The notes beneath the pieces are model-generated. The model ran no database searches. It saw only the letters and a list, made by a program, of their open reading frames with translations, and was not told the origin of the DNA. From assembly GCA_965153355.1 (NCBI GenBank), contig OZ231127.1, positions 29,202,001-29,266,000 of the forward strand: DNA of 64,000 nt. The letters run 5' to 3'. A program made the position numbers and the translations under genes. Positions 10,470-22,557 of the stretch are shown here, in pieces. How positions within the stretch are numbered: position 1 is the first letter of the stretch; each line of letters starts with the position of its first letter. Source of the stretch: Flaccisagitta enflata. Taxonomy: Eukaryota > Chaetognatha > Sagittoidea > Aphragmophora.

Positions 10470-12135
10470 ACGACGTATCAAAACTCCTAGTATGCAGCAG
10501 TTCCAAAACGTCCAAAAAAACATTTATGAATACAACAACGTCCTTTTGTGGTTGTAATCTGGGGTTTCAAAACGCAGGCATAGTTGCCGTTTTGAAACCG
10601 CGTTTTTTGGGAGTATCAAAACTGCATAAAAAGGGCTTTTGAAAACATGACTAAAATAACATTTTTTTCTCACTTCTAGCCAGTTTTTTTTTCCGTTTTA
10701 AAACTGATGAAATGAGCTTTTTCAAACAGTGGCAGTGAAATATGAAATATGAAATCGCCGTTCCCATAAGCAATTTTTTTGCAGTTTTGAAACTGTAAAA
10801 AAGTTGATTCTAAAAACGTTGTATAAATTCATTTTTTTGCAGTTTCAAAACTTCATTTTTTTGCAGTTTCAAAACTGTAAAGAATAAGTTTTTTTGTAAC
10901 GTTCTTCAAAGAAGTAAAACATTACACATTAGCAGATTTACATAAAATACAAGTGACATGGAGTTACAATTCAACATAGGGAATTTTCTCCTCCTCCTCC
11001 TCCTCCTCCTTCTCCTCCTCCGCACCCCCCCATTCCCCCAAGATCTAGGCCCATATCTCAGCCTTGAGGCCCATATCTCAGCCACAAGGTCAAAATCCCA
11101 GTCTCAAGGCCCAAATCCCTTGAGGCTGGAATTCAGACCGGGTTGGGATTTCGGCAGGGTGGTGGGCTCACGTCAGGATTTGGGCCTCGAGGCTGGGATA
11201 GAAGCCACAAGACTGGGATATGGGCCTCGAGGTTGGGGGGAAGGGGGATACGAAGGAGAAGAGGAAGGAGGAGGGAAAATTCCCCATATGTATGAAAGCA
11301 TAGGTCATCAACTCCTTTGGGGCCGCTGGCCAAAAGGATGTCCTTCAGATTCAGTTTTATGGAAAACCAAGAGTGGCACGCGTATTAGCCAGTCAGCAAG
11401 GGCTAACAGGGCCCTCTTCCATTTATTTCAGTTTGGGTAAAGTTAGGGAAATTGTTCCACCAAGCATATACATAAGGCAGAACAGCCAATTTTTTTATTC
11501 AACATCAACTCGTTCAACAAATATTGACAAGGATCACGAGGATTTTCTGATTTGATCCAAAAAGATGCAATCACACTTATCATGTCCACTGACGTTGTTG
11601 CACTTTTTACTTGTGTTGTAAGAATCTAAAATTTAATTCTCATTTAAATTTTTGTTCCCCTGAATAAAGTCAATGCATTTAAAACACAGTAATCATCCCA
11701 GGAATCAGGTCTCTCAATGGAAATGACCATGTTTCAATTTTTAAACGCAATTTGTCTTAGTTTCAATACTTCAATTTTTTGCGTTTTCAAAATGGTATTA
11801 AAGGTGATAAGATTACAAAGATATAAAGATTTTTTCCCTTGCTGGCTGTAACTTTAGCACTGTTTTCAAGCGTTTTGAAATGCAAAAATCTTATGGTTTC
11901 AAAACTTTAGAATTACAAAGTTTTAAAATGGCAACTATGCCTCAAAATTCGTTTCAAAAAGTTGCGCATACTTGTGGTATTGAAACGACAATATAAGATC
12001 GTTTTAAAACTACATAAGAACGCCCGTTTCAAAATGGCTTTTTCAAGCATTTTGTGACAAAAATTCATAATTTTTGTTACAATAATCCACTTTTTTGCAT
12101 TTTTGAAACGATTTTTGGCGGTTTAATACGTTATA
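10470..12135. repeat. Cluster of GTTTYAAAAC motifs around a family B minisatellite
   Basis: About twenty close versions of GTTTCAAAAC or GTTTTGAAAC are spread over 10470-10890 and 11755-12130, for example near 10564, 10591, 10697, 10780, 10841, 10866, 11896, 12001 and 12026. The family B-like minisatellite (10980-11345) splits the cluster, and 11345-11750 is mostly free of the motif. I recognise no protein. It looks like one repeat array interrupted by an insertion. Confidence 0.5.
10988..11345. repeat. Family B-like minisatellite, diverged copy
   Basis: A (CTC)n tract is followed by degenerate units of about 20 bp (GGCCCATATCTCAGCCTTGA, then GGGATTTGGGCCTCGAGGCT in inverse sense). It ends in TTTGGGGCCGCTGGCCAAAAGG, which resembles the family B end TTCGGGGCCGCTGCCCAAAA at 28941. 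The units switch strand near 11130, so the array is itself partly inverted. Confidence 0.6.
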
Positions 12136-13560
12136 AAGGAACGCCACGGAATATCTCCGCATGCTCGGGTACTTTGCTACCCTGCAGATGGCAAGATATA
12201 TGTCTCCAGCGGTGTACTCCTTTACCTATTATAATAGGGACATTTGCAGGCCTGAAATTAATGTATTTTTTTCTGAGCGTGCATGCCAGGGACGCCCCCT
12301 AAAATTAAAGCGTGTCCAACAAGAAAAAAAAATCAATTTTGACCATATTTCTAACTACATATTTTTTTTCTAAAGCCTTCAAAAGAGATAGCGATAGCTC
12401 CTAGTAAAATAACTACGTTTTTTTTATTTTGGAGCGTTTTCAAACCTTGGTGTTCATATGAAGAATAAGAACGAGGCTGGATACACAGCACCACAGTCGC
12501 GTACGGTTGGGCATGGGCAGTAATCAGACAACTGCTTGCCATGGACCAACCAATGGACGGACTGACCAATATGGGGAAAAGTAGAGTTGTGTACGTGACT
12601 AAAAAGACTGTGGCTAAGCGTAAAAAGTAAGATGCTTCAAAAATTTATACAATAATTTCTTTATTTATATGTGCGTCCTCGCATATGTGTAAGAAGATAT
12701 GTCTGTCCGTCACTTGGTTGGTTGATCTGTTGGTCCATCACGCAAACGTGAAAACCGCGCAAAACTGCCAAATTTGGCATCTTTCATCATTCTTATAAAC
12801 TCGCATTTCATTCCCCCACTTTCATTTTCATTTACATGTTGAGATTGACATTGACCGTATATCCAGAATCTGAGTCCTTATGAATTTTCCGATTTCTCTT
12901 TTAATTGCGGCCTGTCTGGAGGGACTAACGGAATGAGCTTGAGGTCTAATTAAGCAGCTTGAATTTGGTCCTGTAAGATACCTTGGTGTATGCACATAAC
13001 TTTGTTGATCTCATAAACCAAAATTTTGAACGTCTTAGGGGACCCTAAGGGCCCCCAAAAAGCCCTTAATGAGGATTTTTTTCTGAAAAAAAGGGGTGCA
13101 AACAATAGGAAATTGTTGATTCGCCTAGATCCAAAATCTTGTATTTTCACTTTTTTTAAAAAAACTTAGAAAATTTTTATGTTGCGCGTTGAGGACTGAG
13201 AAAAAAATCACAAAATATTTCTTTGAAAAATGGTTTTTAAAAGTAGCTTGATATGGTTCAAACAAATGCTCATAACGTCTAAAGTATTTGAGCCAGAACC
13301 TTGAAATTTGAAACGTGCATTATTGAAAGCGCTGAGCAGGTCCATGCAAAAGATTGAGCTACTGACTGACCTAGGAAAATTTTCGAGTCTAAGTCTACAT
13401 GTTCATTCATTCATGCACTCTTTCATTTGAACATTAAAACATTTTTTTAATCAAAAACGTTCTTTTATTCATTCTCAATCCGGGAGGTGCACATAATGAC
13501 CACAACTAGGCTTTTTCTCATTTGAAAAGAATAACATCAATTCATCAAATGAGGGTGAAA
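12136..13560. other. Intergenic with family A and related fragments
   Basis: It holds a possible family C end (CCGCATGCTCGGGTACTTTG, 12157), the family A copy at 12470 and a truncated family A-like hairpin at 12671 (GTGCGTCCTCGCATATG then GTCTGTCCGTC). From 12950 to 13400 the sequence is AT-rich with no recognised gene. Confidence 0.45.
12470..12605 (+). repeat. Family A hairpin repeat, copy 4
   Basis: It runs from ACGAGGCTGGATACACAGC to GTTGTGTACGTGACTAAAAA. First arm AGTCGCGTAC and last arm GTACGTGACT pair at 9 of 10. The arm core is GTAC instead of the usual GGAC, and both arms carry the change. Confidence 0.8.
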
Positions 13561-13594
13561 TCTCACACTTTTAAACGCAAAGGAAAAGACAAGA

Positions 13595-13790
13595 AAAGGA
13601 GGCCAAGTTTATCCCTATGCAATATACAATTATACATGCGCCTTGCGGTTTAAGAGTGAATGAATGAATGAATGAATGAATGAATGAATGAATGAATGCA
13701 TGAATGAATGAAGGAATGAATGAATAAATGAATGAATGAATGAATGAATGAATGAATGAATGAATGAATGAATGAATGATTGATCGAAGG
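13595..13790. repeat. (GAAT)n array in a family A-like context
   Basis: GAAT units fill 13657-13779. The left side (GGCCAAGTTT, GCGCCTTGCG) resembles the start of the family A subtype at 28219, which also contains a GAAT array. It is probably a truncated member of that subtype. Confidence 0.6.
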
Positions 13791-15284
13791 GATGGAAACG
13801 AGAGGGCGAAAAGAATGCTAAGAACGCCCATTTTGCATGTTTTTTGCATGAAAATTTGACAGATCAGAAAAATAACAAGAGCGTACACGCTGGGCACGCA
13901 GATAGTAAAAGCTGCATGCCCGACATTCAAACCGTGTACCGGGCACGCGGGCACGCTCTATTTTCCGGCCTGGACATTTGTTTGTGAAGCCTTGCATATG
14001 AGAGAGCTAGCCACTGATAAGATAACTATTGCAACGATACTATGAATGAGATGGTAGATAAATTTGAAAAAAAATTTATGTACAAACGGTTTACTTCTAC
14101 GACTTTTGTTTAATGGGATTTGCCAAGTACCATCTGATGGATTCCGATGAAAAACTCTCCATTCTAACAAAAGACAGTAGGCAAATTTGATGACACCGGA
14201 CATAAAACTTAAAAGCAACATAAGATGAAAACATGGATCATGGTTATCATAATTGCCGAGCATCGAGGTGAAATGGCGTCCCTAAAATTCCGCTGCCTGC
14301 ATCAAGCGACTGCTTGTATGGGTCTATATCCAGAAGTACTTCATTAAAACGACAACAACAGTAGCCAATGGTGGCACAGAACACAGTCTCATCAAAATTT
14401 ATCAGCGGGTTACCACCCGCCATTTGATAGAGTCAGTGGGTTCCGGGTTGTCTCAAGTTCACCATATTTCTGTGCATGCCCACCTCCCCGGCCTCTACTC
14501 TTCTATCCTTCATTCCATAATGATTCCAGACCAGGTCCAGATTTGAACTCAAAAGTCTCCAATTTTGTTGACTTCCAGACTCTCTCCTCTTCTTCTTGAG
14601 GCAATATAGAAGGTAACCGTTCGCGCATCGATTGGAGGTTTGCGCTTCTTCCTCCCGTTGATTTGAAATGAAGTCGATCTTCCTCCACAACTTCGCGTTT
14701 TGGTCGCCTTTGAATAGTATGGAGAGTCACTCGTCCCTCCCATCAAGCCTCTTCTTTCCTTTTCTCCCTATTTCCTCCTTCTGTCAATCTAAGTCTTTGA
14801 AAACTCGATTCCTGTTTGAACCTCTCTCTCTCTGTCTCTGTCCCTCTCTTTTTTTCTCTCTCTCGCTTCTTCTTCTTTCAAATGACGAAGACTGATTGTT
14901 TTGTTTTTCCCATCATGGAAAAAAATGGCACCAATTTTAGCGTAGTGTAACAATTGCTTCCTCTTCTTCATCATTGATAGTCGTCGTGTTTTAATGTGTC
15001 AAATCTTAACGCATCAACGAAATATTTAAAGAAAAATGAGATATAAACGCAATTAACAAATCTTCTTCGTCTCCGCTTCATTCATACAATCGTCAAACGT
15101 GCTCATCAAAAAGTTTTGGAGTTTCATATTTCAACGTAATCGTCAACATTTGGCACTCCCGCCATTTTGTGTCATTTTCCATATTCTCGTGACGTTGTCA
15201 ACCGTTTGTGGCGTTTTCAACCATTTGTGGCGTGAAGTCACACTGGAAAAAGTAGTCGTTTAATTGTCTTAACGTCAAAACAAG

Positions 15285-15396
15285 ATGGAGTCGACTAAAT
15301 TTTGCGATCGCATGCTAAGAGTAACTCATGACATAATGAAAATAAATAAGTTTGCACATCTTGCCCTCATACTTTCATCCATTCTTCACCTGGGAG
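15285..15396 (+). CDS. Candidate first coding exon with hydrophobic leader
   Basis: An ATG opens a 37-codon frame (MESTKFCDRMLRV...) that ends in ILHLG and runs into the consensus donor GGGAG|GTAAGT, leaving phase 1. Residues about 24-37 (FAHLALILSSILHLG) form a hydrophobic stretch after a basic region, as in a signal anchor or a secretion leader. The upstream 200 bp are less AT-rich, with repeats of TTTGTGGCGT, and could be a promoter region. No downstream exon could be assigned with confidence. The acceptor at 19279 (TTTTCATTTCAG) would give a 17-residue ending, but over nearly 4 kb this could be chance. The product is unknown. Confidence 0.35.
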
Positions 15397-18144
15397 GTAA
15401 GTCATTAACTTTTAGAAATTTTTTTCTTTCTAGAAAAAAATAAAATAAACAGTCATCCTTTACATGGTTATGGTAAATCTTACCATTGCTTTTAAATGCA
15501 AAAGAATTCATTATTCATTCATCTTTCAGAATGGTTCCCTTCATTTAAATTGATTTCAATGATTTCCATAACAACAAAGATATTCAATTTTTTAAAAGCG
15601 AATAACAAAATGTCTTTAAAACATTATATCAAAATCCTCTTTTTTTAACATTGACTGTTTCATGTGACCATGTTCAAAAGTGCTCCACAATGGCGGCAAG
15701 CCGATACAGCGTCAGCCTCTTAAAGAATGAAAAGAAATCCATTTACCAGAGATGTATATCTTTCAATCTATCATGCATCGCCGTACATTATCCATGGCAT
15801 TAGCCATAAGACAACTTCCGGCCATTCAAACAAAACATATTCATTCCGCGAAACCATTTTTTTTCTCTCGACCATAATTCATAAAATGGCAAATGATCTT
15901 CGAGTGACCATTGAATGACTAATAATGATCTTGACGTTAAAGAAGAAAAGAAATCAGAAAAAAACCTCTAAATCGGTTTTTGTCAGTTTTTTTGTCACGC
16001 GATGTCGGCTTTTGACGAGCTTGACTCCGCTTCCTGACTGATCAACTGAATCTTCTTTTTTTAATGACCCGCCCTCGAAGCGTCGATTTTCGAAATTGTC
16101 CCTTATGCATCGTAAAGAATCGTTATGTCTCTCTTGAAATTGTCCCTTCTGAATCGTCATGTCCCTCCAAATTGTCTCATTTAATCATTAGCCTTTCTTT
16201 TGTCGCCTCCTAAATAACTGATCAACGAATCTTCGATTTCGATCAGAGAAGGAAAAAAACTTGTGACTCAGTCGTTCGGAAATGTTTGAGAGAGAGAAAC
16301 TCAGATTGCTGCGATCTTATTCGTTGGTTGGATTCCTACCTGTTTTCCCAGGAACAGGTCTCTGAATGCAGACTGTGTCATCAACTGAAGATGTCTAAGG
16401 ATTGCCGTGATTTTACGAATTACACAATGTTTTGAAATGTTCAATGACTCAATTAGTATCAATGAACTTGGACAGGATGTTCTCTCGATTAAATCCGTTT
16501 GGGGGAGAAATTCATAGAAGTTCTGCAACCTTTAAGTGATTACGTTTCATGTCTTCCAATTGTTTTGCCCAGTGTCATGCAGGTTTCAAAAGTGTTCTTT
16601 CTAAAAGCAAATGGCAATACGGCAACGGGTTCAATCGTTTGCCCTCCTTGATTGTAGTTCCAATGATTGGCTGCAATCTCAAGTAAAATTTGTGGTGTTG
16701 CCATCAACCAAAATAGACATCAGTGACATGACAGGCGGTGAGGTGAGGTGAGGTGTTAGAAAAGAGGTGGGTGTGAATGGACAGGGAGTGGGGGAGGTAG
16801 TGCTAGACGAGGTGGTCAAATCTACCAAATGTATGTCCAGACAGAAATTAATTGCATTAATTCAATGACGGAGTAATAATGAATCGAGCTTTGATCATTC
16901 GGCCGAGAGAAAAAAAAAATCCTGCCACTTTGTTGTTAAGGACTACCGATTTCTTAAGTTTTTGTTCATTTCACGATGACTCCCTTCAAATCTAAGACTT
17001 TTCTTCTTCTTTGGAATAACAAAGTGTTCCCACCAAAAATACGTCCGAGGAAGTTTTTTTCTTCTTTGCAGTCGAGCCTTCTTCTTTCATTTTTCCTTAG
17101 AAGGCCCTTCTATGTCCGTCCGTCGGTCGGTCTGTCGGTTCTTAATTGGTGTAATTGGCGCGACTCCCCCCCCCAAGTATCTAAGCATATCCTTCCTTCC
17201 TCCGCCTTCTACCTCAATGCGGTCGACGCATTGCGCTTTCACCTCAGAAATTCATATTTTTGCACCCAACAGGACGATCAAAAAAGCCCCGAGGTTCTGA
17301 CTGAGGATAGTTTGGTATTGATTTAGCCTTTAAATACGCTGTAAGCAAGGCTAATCATGCTTCCTAAATTGGCGTATTCAACCATGCGCATGAATACATC
17401 GGAAACTGACTTCAGATTTAAGTTAGGCCTAAGATTAGTTGTTTACCGGGTGCCAAATGACCTCAAAAATCTATACGCGTCTCTAATCGAATTAATTCAA
17501 TCTTGTTATCTCAAAGGTTCCCACTTTTACGCCTAGTGCTGTAGTGAGATACTTTTTTTGTCCGCCCTATGAATGCGTCTTCGCGTTTTGATGCGAGAGT
17601 TCGTCTGTCCGTCTGTATGGCCACATATGTTTTGGTTGGTCTAATATTTGATAGTACTCAATTGAACATTTATGAAGGTCAACTCCGACCCTAAGGAGGC
17701 TTCAATATTTGTTTTCCTGCCCGTTTCCTCAAGATATAAAACTATGTCGAGTGTCGAGGGCAAAAGATAACGCTTGGCAACCTACTAGTTTGGATCTGAG
17801 CTAGCTTCCTTTCCTCTACCATCTGAAGAAATAGAGAGTTACTCAATCCAAAATTGATGGTTTGTCTGTCTTTTAAATTTACTGCAAATCGTTCCTTTCC
17901 CATCCACTTCTGCCCCCAAAGTCCACACCATCTGTTTTTCAGCCCAATTACAAATTAATGAGTTTTGGAGTCGTTCCAAGTTTACAATGTCAGACTCATT
18001 CGGCGATTCGAGGTCGACGTCTCTTTGTGGCAGTCGTGTGGTCACTTGACGGTCAGTCCGCAGTCAATACACGCGTGCGCACGACTCAAGCGTGACCGGG
18101 AATTTGAGTCTCCCCTCTGATAAGTCGGTGCATCTGACATGAGC

Positions 18145-18146
<2 letters not shown>
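15397..18146. other. Possible intron or intergenic sequence
   Basis: AT-rich at first, then mixed sequence with short GTCCGTCCGTCGGTCGG tracts at 17114 and a truncated family A-like hairpin at 17570-17625 (ATGCGTCTTCGCG...TGCGAGAG, then GTCTGTCCGTCTG). A GGTGAGGTGAG microrepeat is at 16738. No convincing exon was found. Confidence 0.4.

Positions 18147-18238
<92 letters not shown>
18147..18238. repeat. (GA)n microsatellite
   Basis: About 46 GA units, uninterrupted. Confidence 0.95.
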
Positions 18239-18240
<2 letters not shown>

Positions 18241-18592
18241 CCAAGTGGTTGACTGTGAGGAACCATGTTGACTAGTGATGTGAGATTAATTCGTTGCCAG
18301 GTTGGTTTGCCTTAGTGAGGCATTGAATGGGTGAGGACTGAGGAGGACATGGAGGACTAGGAGGACTGGGAACGTGGAAGGATGAGATGGTTGAAATGGC
18401 TGAAGCGTTGAGAAGGACAAAGCAAAATGGGAAGAAAGATTGGAAAGTGAATGAATATTGTACGAGAAGAGGGGAGGACAAAAAATTTAAGTCCAATGTC
18501 TTTAAGACAATGTGTCTGCATCTATCAGGCATTCAGACCTTCAGACAGTGCGTACTGAAAGGGCGAGAGAGGACGTTTGAGATCTTTAAGTT

Positions 18593-18629
18593 GAAAGAAA
18601 GAAGGAAAGAATGAAAGAAAGGATAAAAG

Positions 18630-18680
<51 letters not shown>

Positions 18681-18742
18681 AGGAGAGAAAGAAAAAGACA
18701 GAAAGAAGGAAGGAAGGAAGGGAGGAAGGAAGGAAGGAGGGA

Positions 18743-18810
<68 letters not shown>

Positions 18811-18971
18811 ATGAATGAAAGAAAGAATGAAAGAATGAAAGAATGAAAGAATGAAAGAATGAAAGAATGAAGGAAAGAAGAAAAGAAAGAAGTAGAGAAG
18901 AAAAAAAGATGAAAAAAAAAAGAAAGATAGAAAGAAAGAAAGAAGGAAGGAAAGAAGTAAAGAAAGAGGCA

Positions 18972-19027
<56 letters not shown>

Positions 19028-19105
19028 ATGAAAGAATGAAAGAATGAAAGAATGAAAGAATGAAAGAATGAAAGAAAGAAAGAAAGAAAGAACGAAAGAA
19101 AAAGA
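18593..19105. repeat. Compound (GAAA)n/(GAAG)n/(GAAT)n tract, about 510 bp
   Basis: Purine-only on the plus strand over nearly its whole length, with GAAA blocks separated by AAGG and AAAGAATG blocks. The order GAAA, GGAAG, GAAA, AAAGAATG, GAAA, AAAGAATG suggests segmental duplication inside the tract. All frames through it are low-complexity artefacts. Confidence 0.95.
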
Positions 19106-19627
19106 AAAAAGAACATATGCAGCGAAAAACAATTCTATAAAAAAGAAAAGAAAAAGAAAAGAAATGTTTGATGTGTGTTTGTTGTTTGGTCTTTGGGCAG
19201 GAGGAAAGATAAAACTCGGTGAGTAATCCTAGGCAAAGGATTTTCTTTCTTTTTTCTTTCCAAAATTGTTTTCATTTCAGATTTTCAAACATCAGCTGTT
19301 TTGAAATTCACGAGGGAATTTACAACTTCCTAGTTTTGCCTCCTTTTCTTGTCTCAAACTTTTCCCTTTCTTACTATTTTTTTTCTTCTGGTTTTCCCTC
19401 TTTTCATAGAAACGCGTCTTTAGCTGTTTCATAGAATCATTTATAAATGATTGAATGAATATGCAACCAGTGGCTGTCGCCAAAAGATGTGAATTGCAGG
19501 TTTTTAATACACCATATTTAGTTATAATAAATTATTTCAATGAAATGTTAAGATATAAAAAGAAATCCGAAAAGATAGTATAGAAATAAAACCCAATATA
19601 AAAGAAAGACAACTTTGAGACAAGACA

Positions 19628-19832
19628 TATTGTAGGGGAAAGACAGCACAAAGTTGAGACCCAGTATTGAAGAAAGACGGCAAAAAAATATAACTCTGTA
19701 TTGGGGAAAGACGGCAGAGAGTCAATACCCAGTGTAGGGGAAAGACGGCAGAGAGACAAAACCCAGTGTAGGGGAAAGACGGCAGAAAAACAAAACCCAA
19801 TGTAGGGGAAAGACGGCAGAGAGTCAAAACCC
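19628..19832. repeat. Minisatellite, about 35-bp unit, 6 copies
   Basis: The unit core GTAGGGGAAAGACGGCAGAG is followed by a variable CAAAACCCA segment. Copies toward the right are nearly identical and those toward the left are more diverged. The minus-strand frame (LCRLSPTLG repeats) follows from the array. Confidence 0.85.
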
Positions 19833-19839
19833 CCTTCGG

Positions 19840-20614
19840 AAGGATAAAAAAAAAGGAAGAAAAAAAAAAAGTAGAGTCATGGGGTGGTGCTAAAGTGAAT
19901 TGCTAAAGCAATTCACAATCAACTGAGCATGTAACAAGAAAAGAAAACATTAAGTAAAGTTTACATTGGTGAAATGAAATACCAATTCAACAAAAGAAAA
20001 CGTTTATAACGCAACTCAAATCACATCTCGAAGGGCGCACACAATTAAAAAATCCGCTTTAAGTATTTTCTTTGTCTGTTTTACAATGTTTTTATAAGAA
20101 AATTTTATAATGTGTGACGCATAACTGATTTTTTTTCTATTCGATCAATGTTTTGAATCATCATAATTCTGTCTTCACTGATTGATTTGATGTAAACAAA
20201 TAATGGAACGGCTAGATGAACTTTTCTTAGCATCAAGAAGCTCATTAGATCATATTGCTTTCATATCTATCATTTGAAATCATTTAAACAATAAAAGAGA
20301 GCCCCATGAATCGGTGGTTTACCTTCTTTACCTTTGGCTGTCATCATTTTGCTTTTATTGATTTGATCCTTGTGTTGTTTTTTTCGATCGATTTACGTTG
20401 TGGTAAAATGTTTAGAAAACAAGGCTTCGGGGGAGGGGGCCCGGGCGAGGGTTGATTTGAGGTGAATCTCATGATGGTTGAAGAAAATGATGCAAAAGTC
20501 TTCAATTGTTCATCATCAGGCGAACTCATCCTCTTAAGTGCTGGCTTCCGACTTTTCGTGGACAAGCGCCCTACATTTTTTTGTTATCATTGCTTTTGTT
20601 TTTTGTTGTTGGTC

Positions 20615-20646
<32 letters not shown>

Positions 20647-21500
20647 GTCTCTCCATCTCTGAAATATTCGACATAAGCGACACGCAACAAAAGCAAAAGT
20701 CACGAAGGCTTATTTGAACTTTGAAGGGATCTGGAGGCCAATGAGAGGCCAGATACATCGGCCAATGGGCTTTAAAGCAAGGAAAAATAAACTTCATTGA
20801 AGGCAATTTTAAAGACCTTATCTTTGGGGCTTTGCCTGCTCTTTGCCCTATCCCTTATCTTGCCCCCCTCCTTTTTAACCCCCCCCCCATGCTCCTATGC
20901 CCCTTTTTTTCGTCTTTTATTCCATCATTTTGTCGGCCTTTTGACGATTATCGTGGGCCCCATTTTTGGATTGTCGTCCTCTTTTGCCTGCGGCTGTCCT
21001 TTTGTCTAATTCAGCTTTCAACTTCTGTTCCCCATTTCTTTTTCAAAACGGAATCTAAATTCGCTCAATTACCTTTTGTAGAAGTTGGGTTTGTCCTGTC
21101 AGAACCATTTTCAATGTTAATATCGGTCAAAACGAGCACAATTTATGACTGTCTTGGATGAAATTTCTTCTAATGATTTTGCGTGAATTTATGACTGAAT
21201 CCAATATTCAGCTTTGGTATCAATCATTCATTTTGATTAATCAACTAATGACTGCTTATATCAAAAGCACGGAACGCTGGTTAAGTATTACTTATTGGGC
21301 TCCCTCACTCCCCCCCCCTCCCTTCCTCCCTTCCGAAACATTTTCTCATCACTTCTGTTGAAAGGCGTCAATTCTTTCCTCGATTCCTTTTTCCCCTTCC
21401 TCGATTTTCAACTTTTTTTTTCAGGCTTTTTTAGCTGAGTTGCTATCGGGGACCACCTGTGGTTTTTCCACCTCCCCATTTGATTTTGTCAGCCCCCTTC
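19840..21500. other. Intergenic, pyrimidine-rich in its second half
   Basis: No supported gene. A minus-strand frame near 20565-20344 looks protein-like but lacks a clear start, donor and partner exon. From 20820 to 21500 the plus strand is C/T-rich. A CT tract is at 20617-20650. Confidence 0.4.
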
Positions 21501-21504
<4 letters not shown>

Positions 21505-21547
<43 letters not shown>

Positions 21548-21645
21548 TGGTGTTTCATAGTTTCAAATGAATCGCTCTTGCAGTCCCACGGTCACCACGC
21601 GAATTAATGGTGCTCAAGATCGCAAAAATGAACAGCACTTCATCC

Positions 21646-21692
<47 letters not shown>
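21505..21692. repeat. (GT)n and (CT)n microsatellites
   Basis: GT repeat at 21509-21546 and CT repeat at 21649-21691, separated by about 100 bp of unique sequence. Confidence 0.9.
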
Positions 21693-21694
<2 letters not shown>

Positions 21695-22042
21695 CATTTC
21701 CAAACGACTTCCTTAACTCTTCAACAAAAGTGGAAAAAAGCAGTTGAAATCAGATTGAACTTCTGTATATTTAAATTCTATTCGGAAGAAGAAAAAAAAG
21801 AAAGCAAATAATTTGGATTCGTTCATCTTTTGTACCCCGTGACCTCGAGATAAATAACTCACAGGAATCTCTCAACAAATAGTTTTTAATGAGTATGAAG
21901 GACCTCGAAACAACCACCTTTTTTTTCTTTTCTTTCTTGTCTTATGTTTATCGTTCTTAGCATTGCTATAAGATTTATTCTTTATTCATTTTCTTCTTAT
22001 CCATCTTTATTTTAATCTTTCATACTTTGTCTCTTTTCTTCT

Positions 22043-22044
22043 AT

Positions 22045-22096
<52 letters not shown>

Positions 22097-22210
22097 GCTT
22101 GCTTGCTTGCTTGCTTGCTTTCTTTCTTTCTATTTCTTTCTTTTTTCTTTCTTTTTTTTCTTCCTTTCTTTCTTTCTTTCTTTTCTTTCTTTATTTCTTT
22201 CTTTTTTCCT
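22043..22210. repeat. (TTTC)n array with TTGC block
   Basis: TTTC repeat interrupted by five TTGC units near 22095-22118, then a degenerate T-rich tail. Confidence 0.9.
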
Positions 22211-22452
22211 CTTCGTATTTTCTGTCATCTTGATATCAATTTTCTTTCATCTTTTTCAAAGCAACCTCATTAACTCACATTGAGTCGAAATTTCTGTGAG
22301 ATTTGTACAAGGAGAATTCTTAGCGTTCCTCCTGATCAGATGCCAATATTGGCTTAAGGTAGGCAAAGTTTTGACTTTTTCCCCCTTCTTAGGTAAAGGA
22401 TGAGGATTCAGATCGGGGGTAATCAATGGATGGAGGAAGAGATGGGAGTTGA

Positions 22453-22557
<105 letters not shown>

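Noticed and set aside
13958-14263. 101-aa minus-strand frame with two hydrophobic segments
   Set aside because: It resembles a small membrane protein, but there is no promoter, splice or family evidence, and AT-rich DNA gives such frames by chance.
20344-20565. Minus-strand frame with LKRMSSPDDEQLKTFASF and GPPPPKP
   Set aside because: It has protein-like composition, but no ATG at the start of the frame, a weak acceptor and no donor or neighbouring exon.
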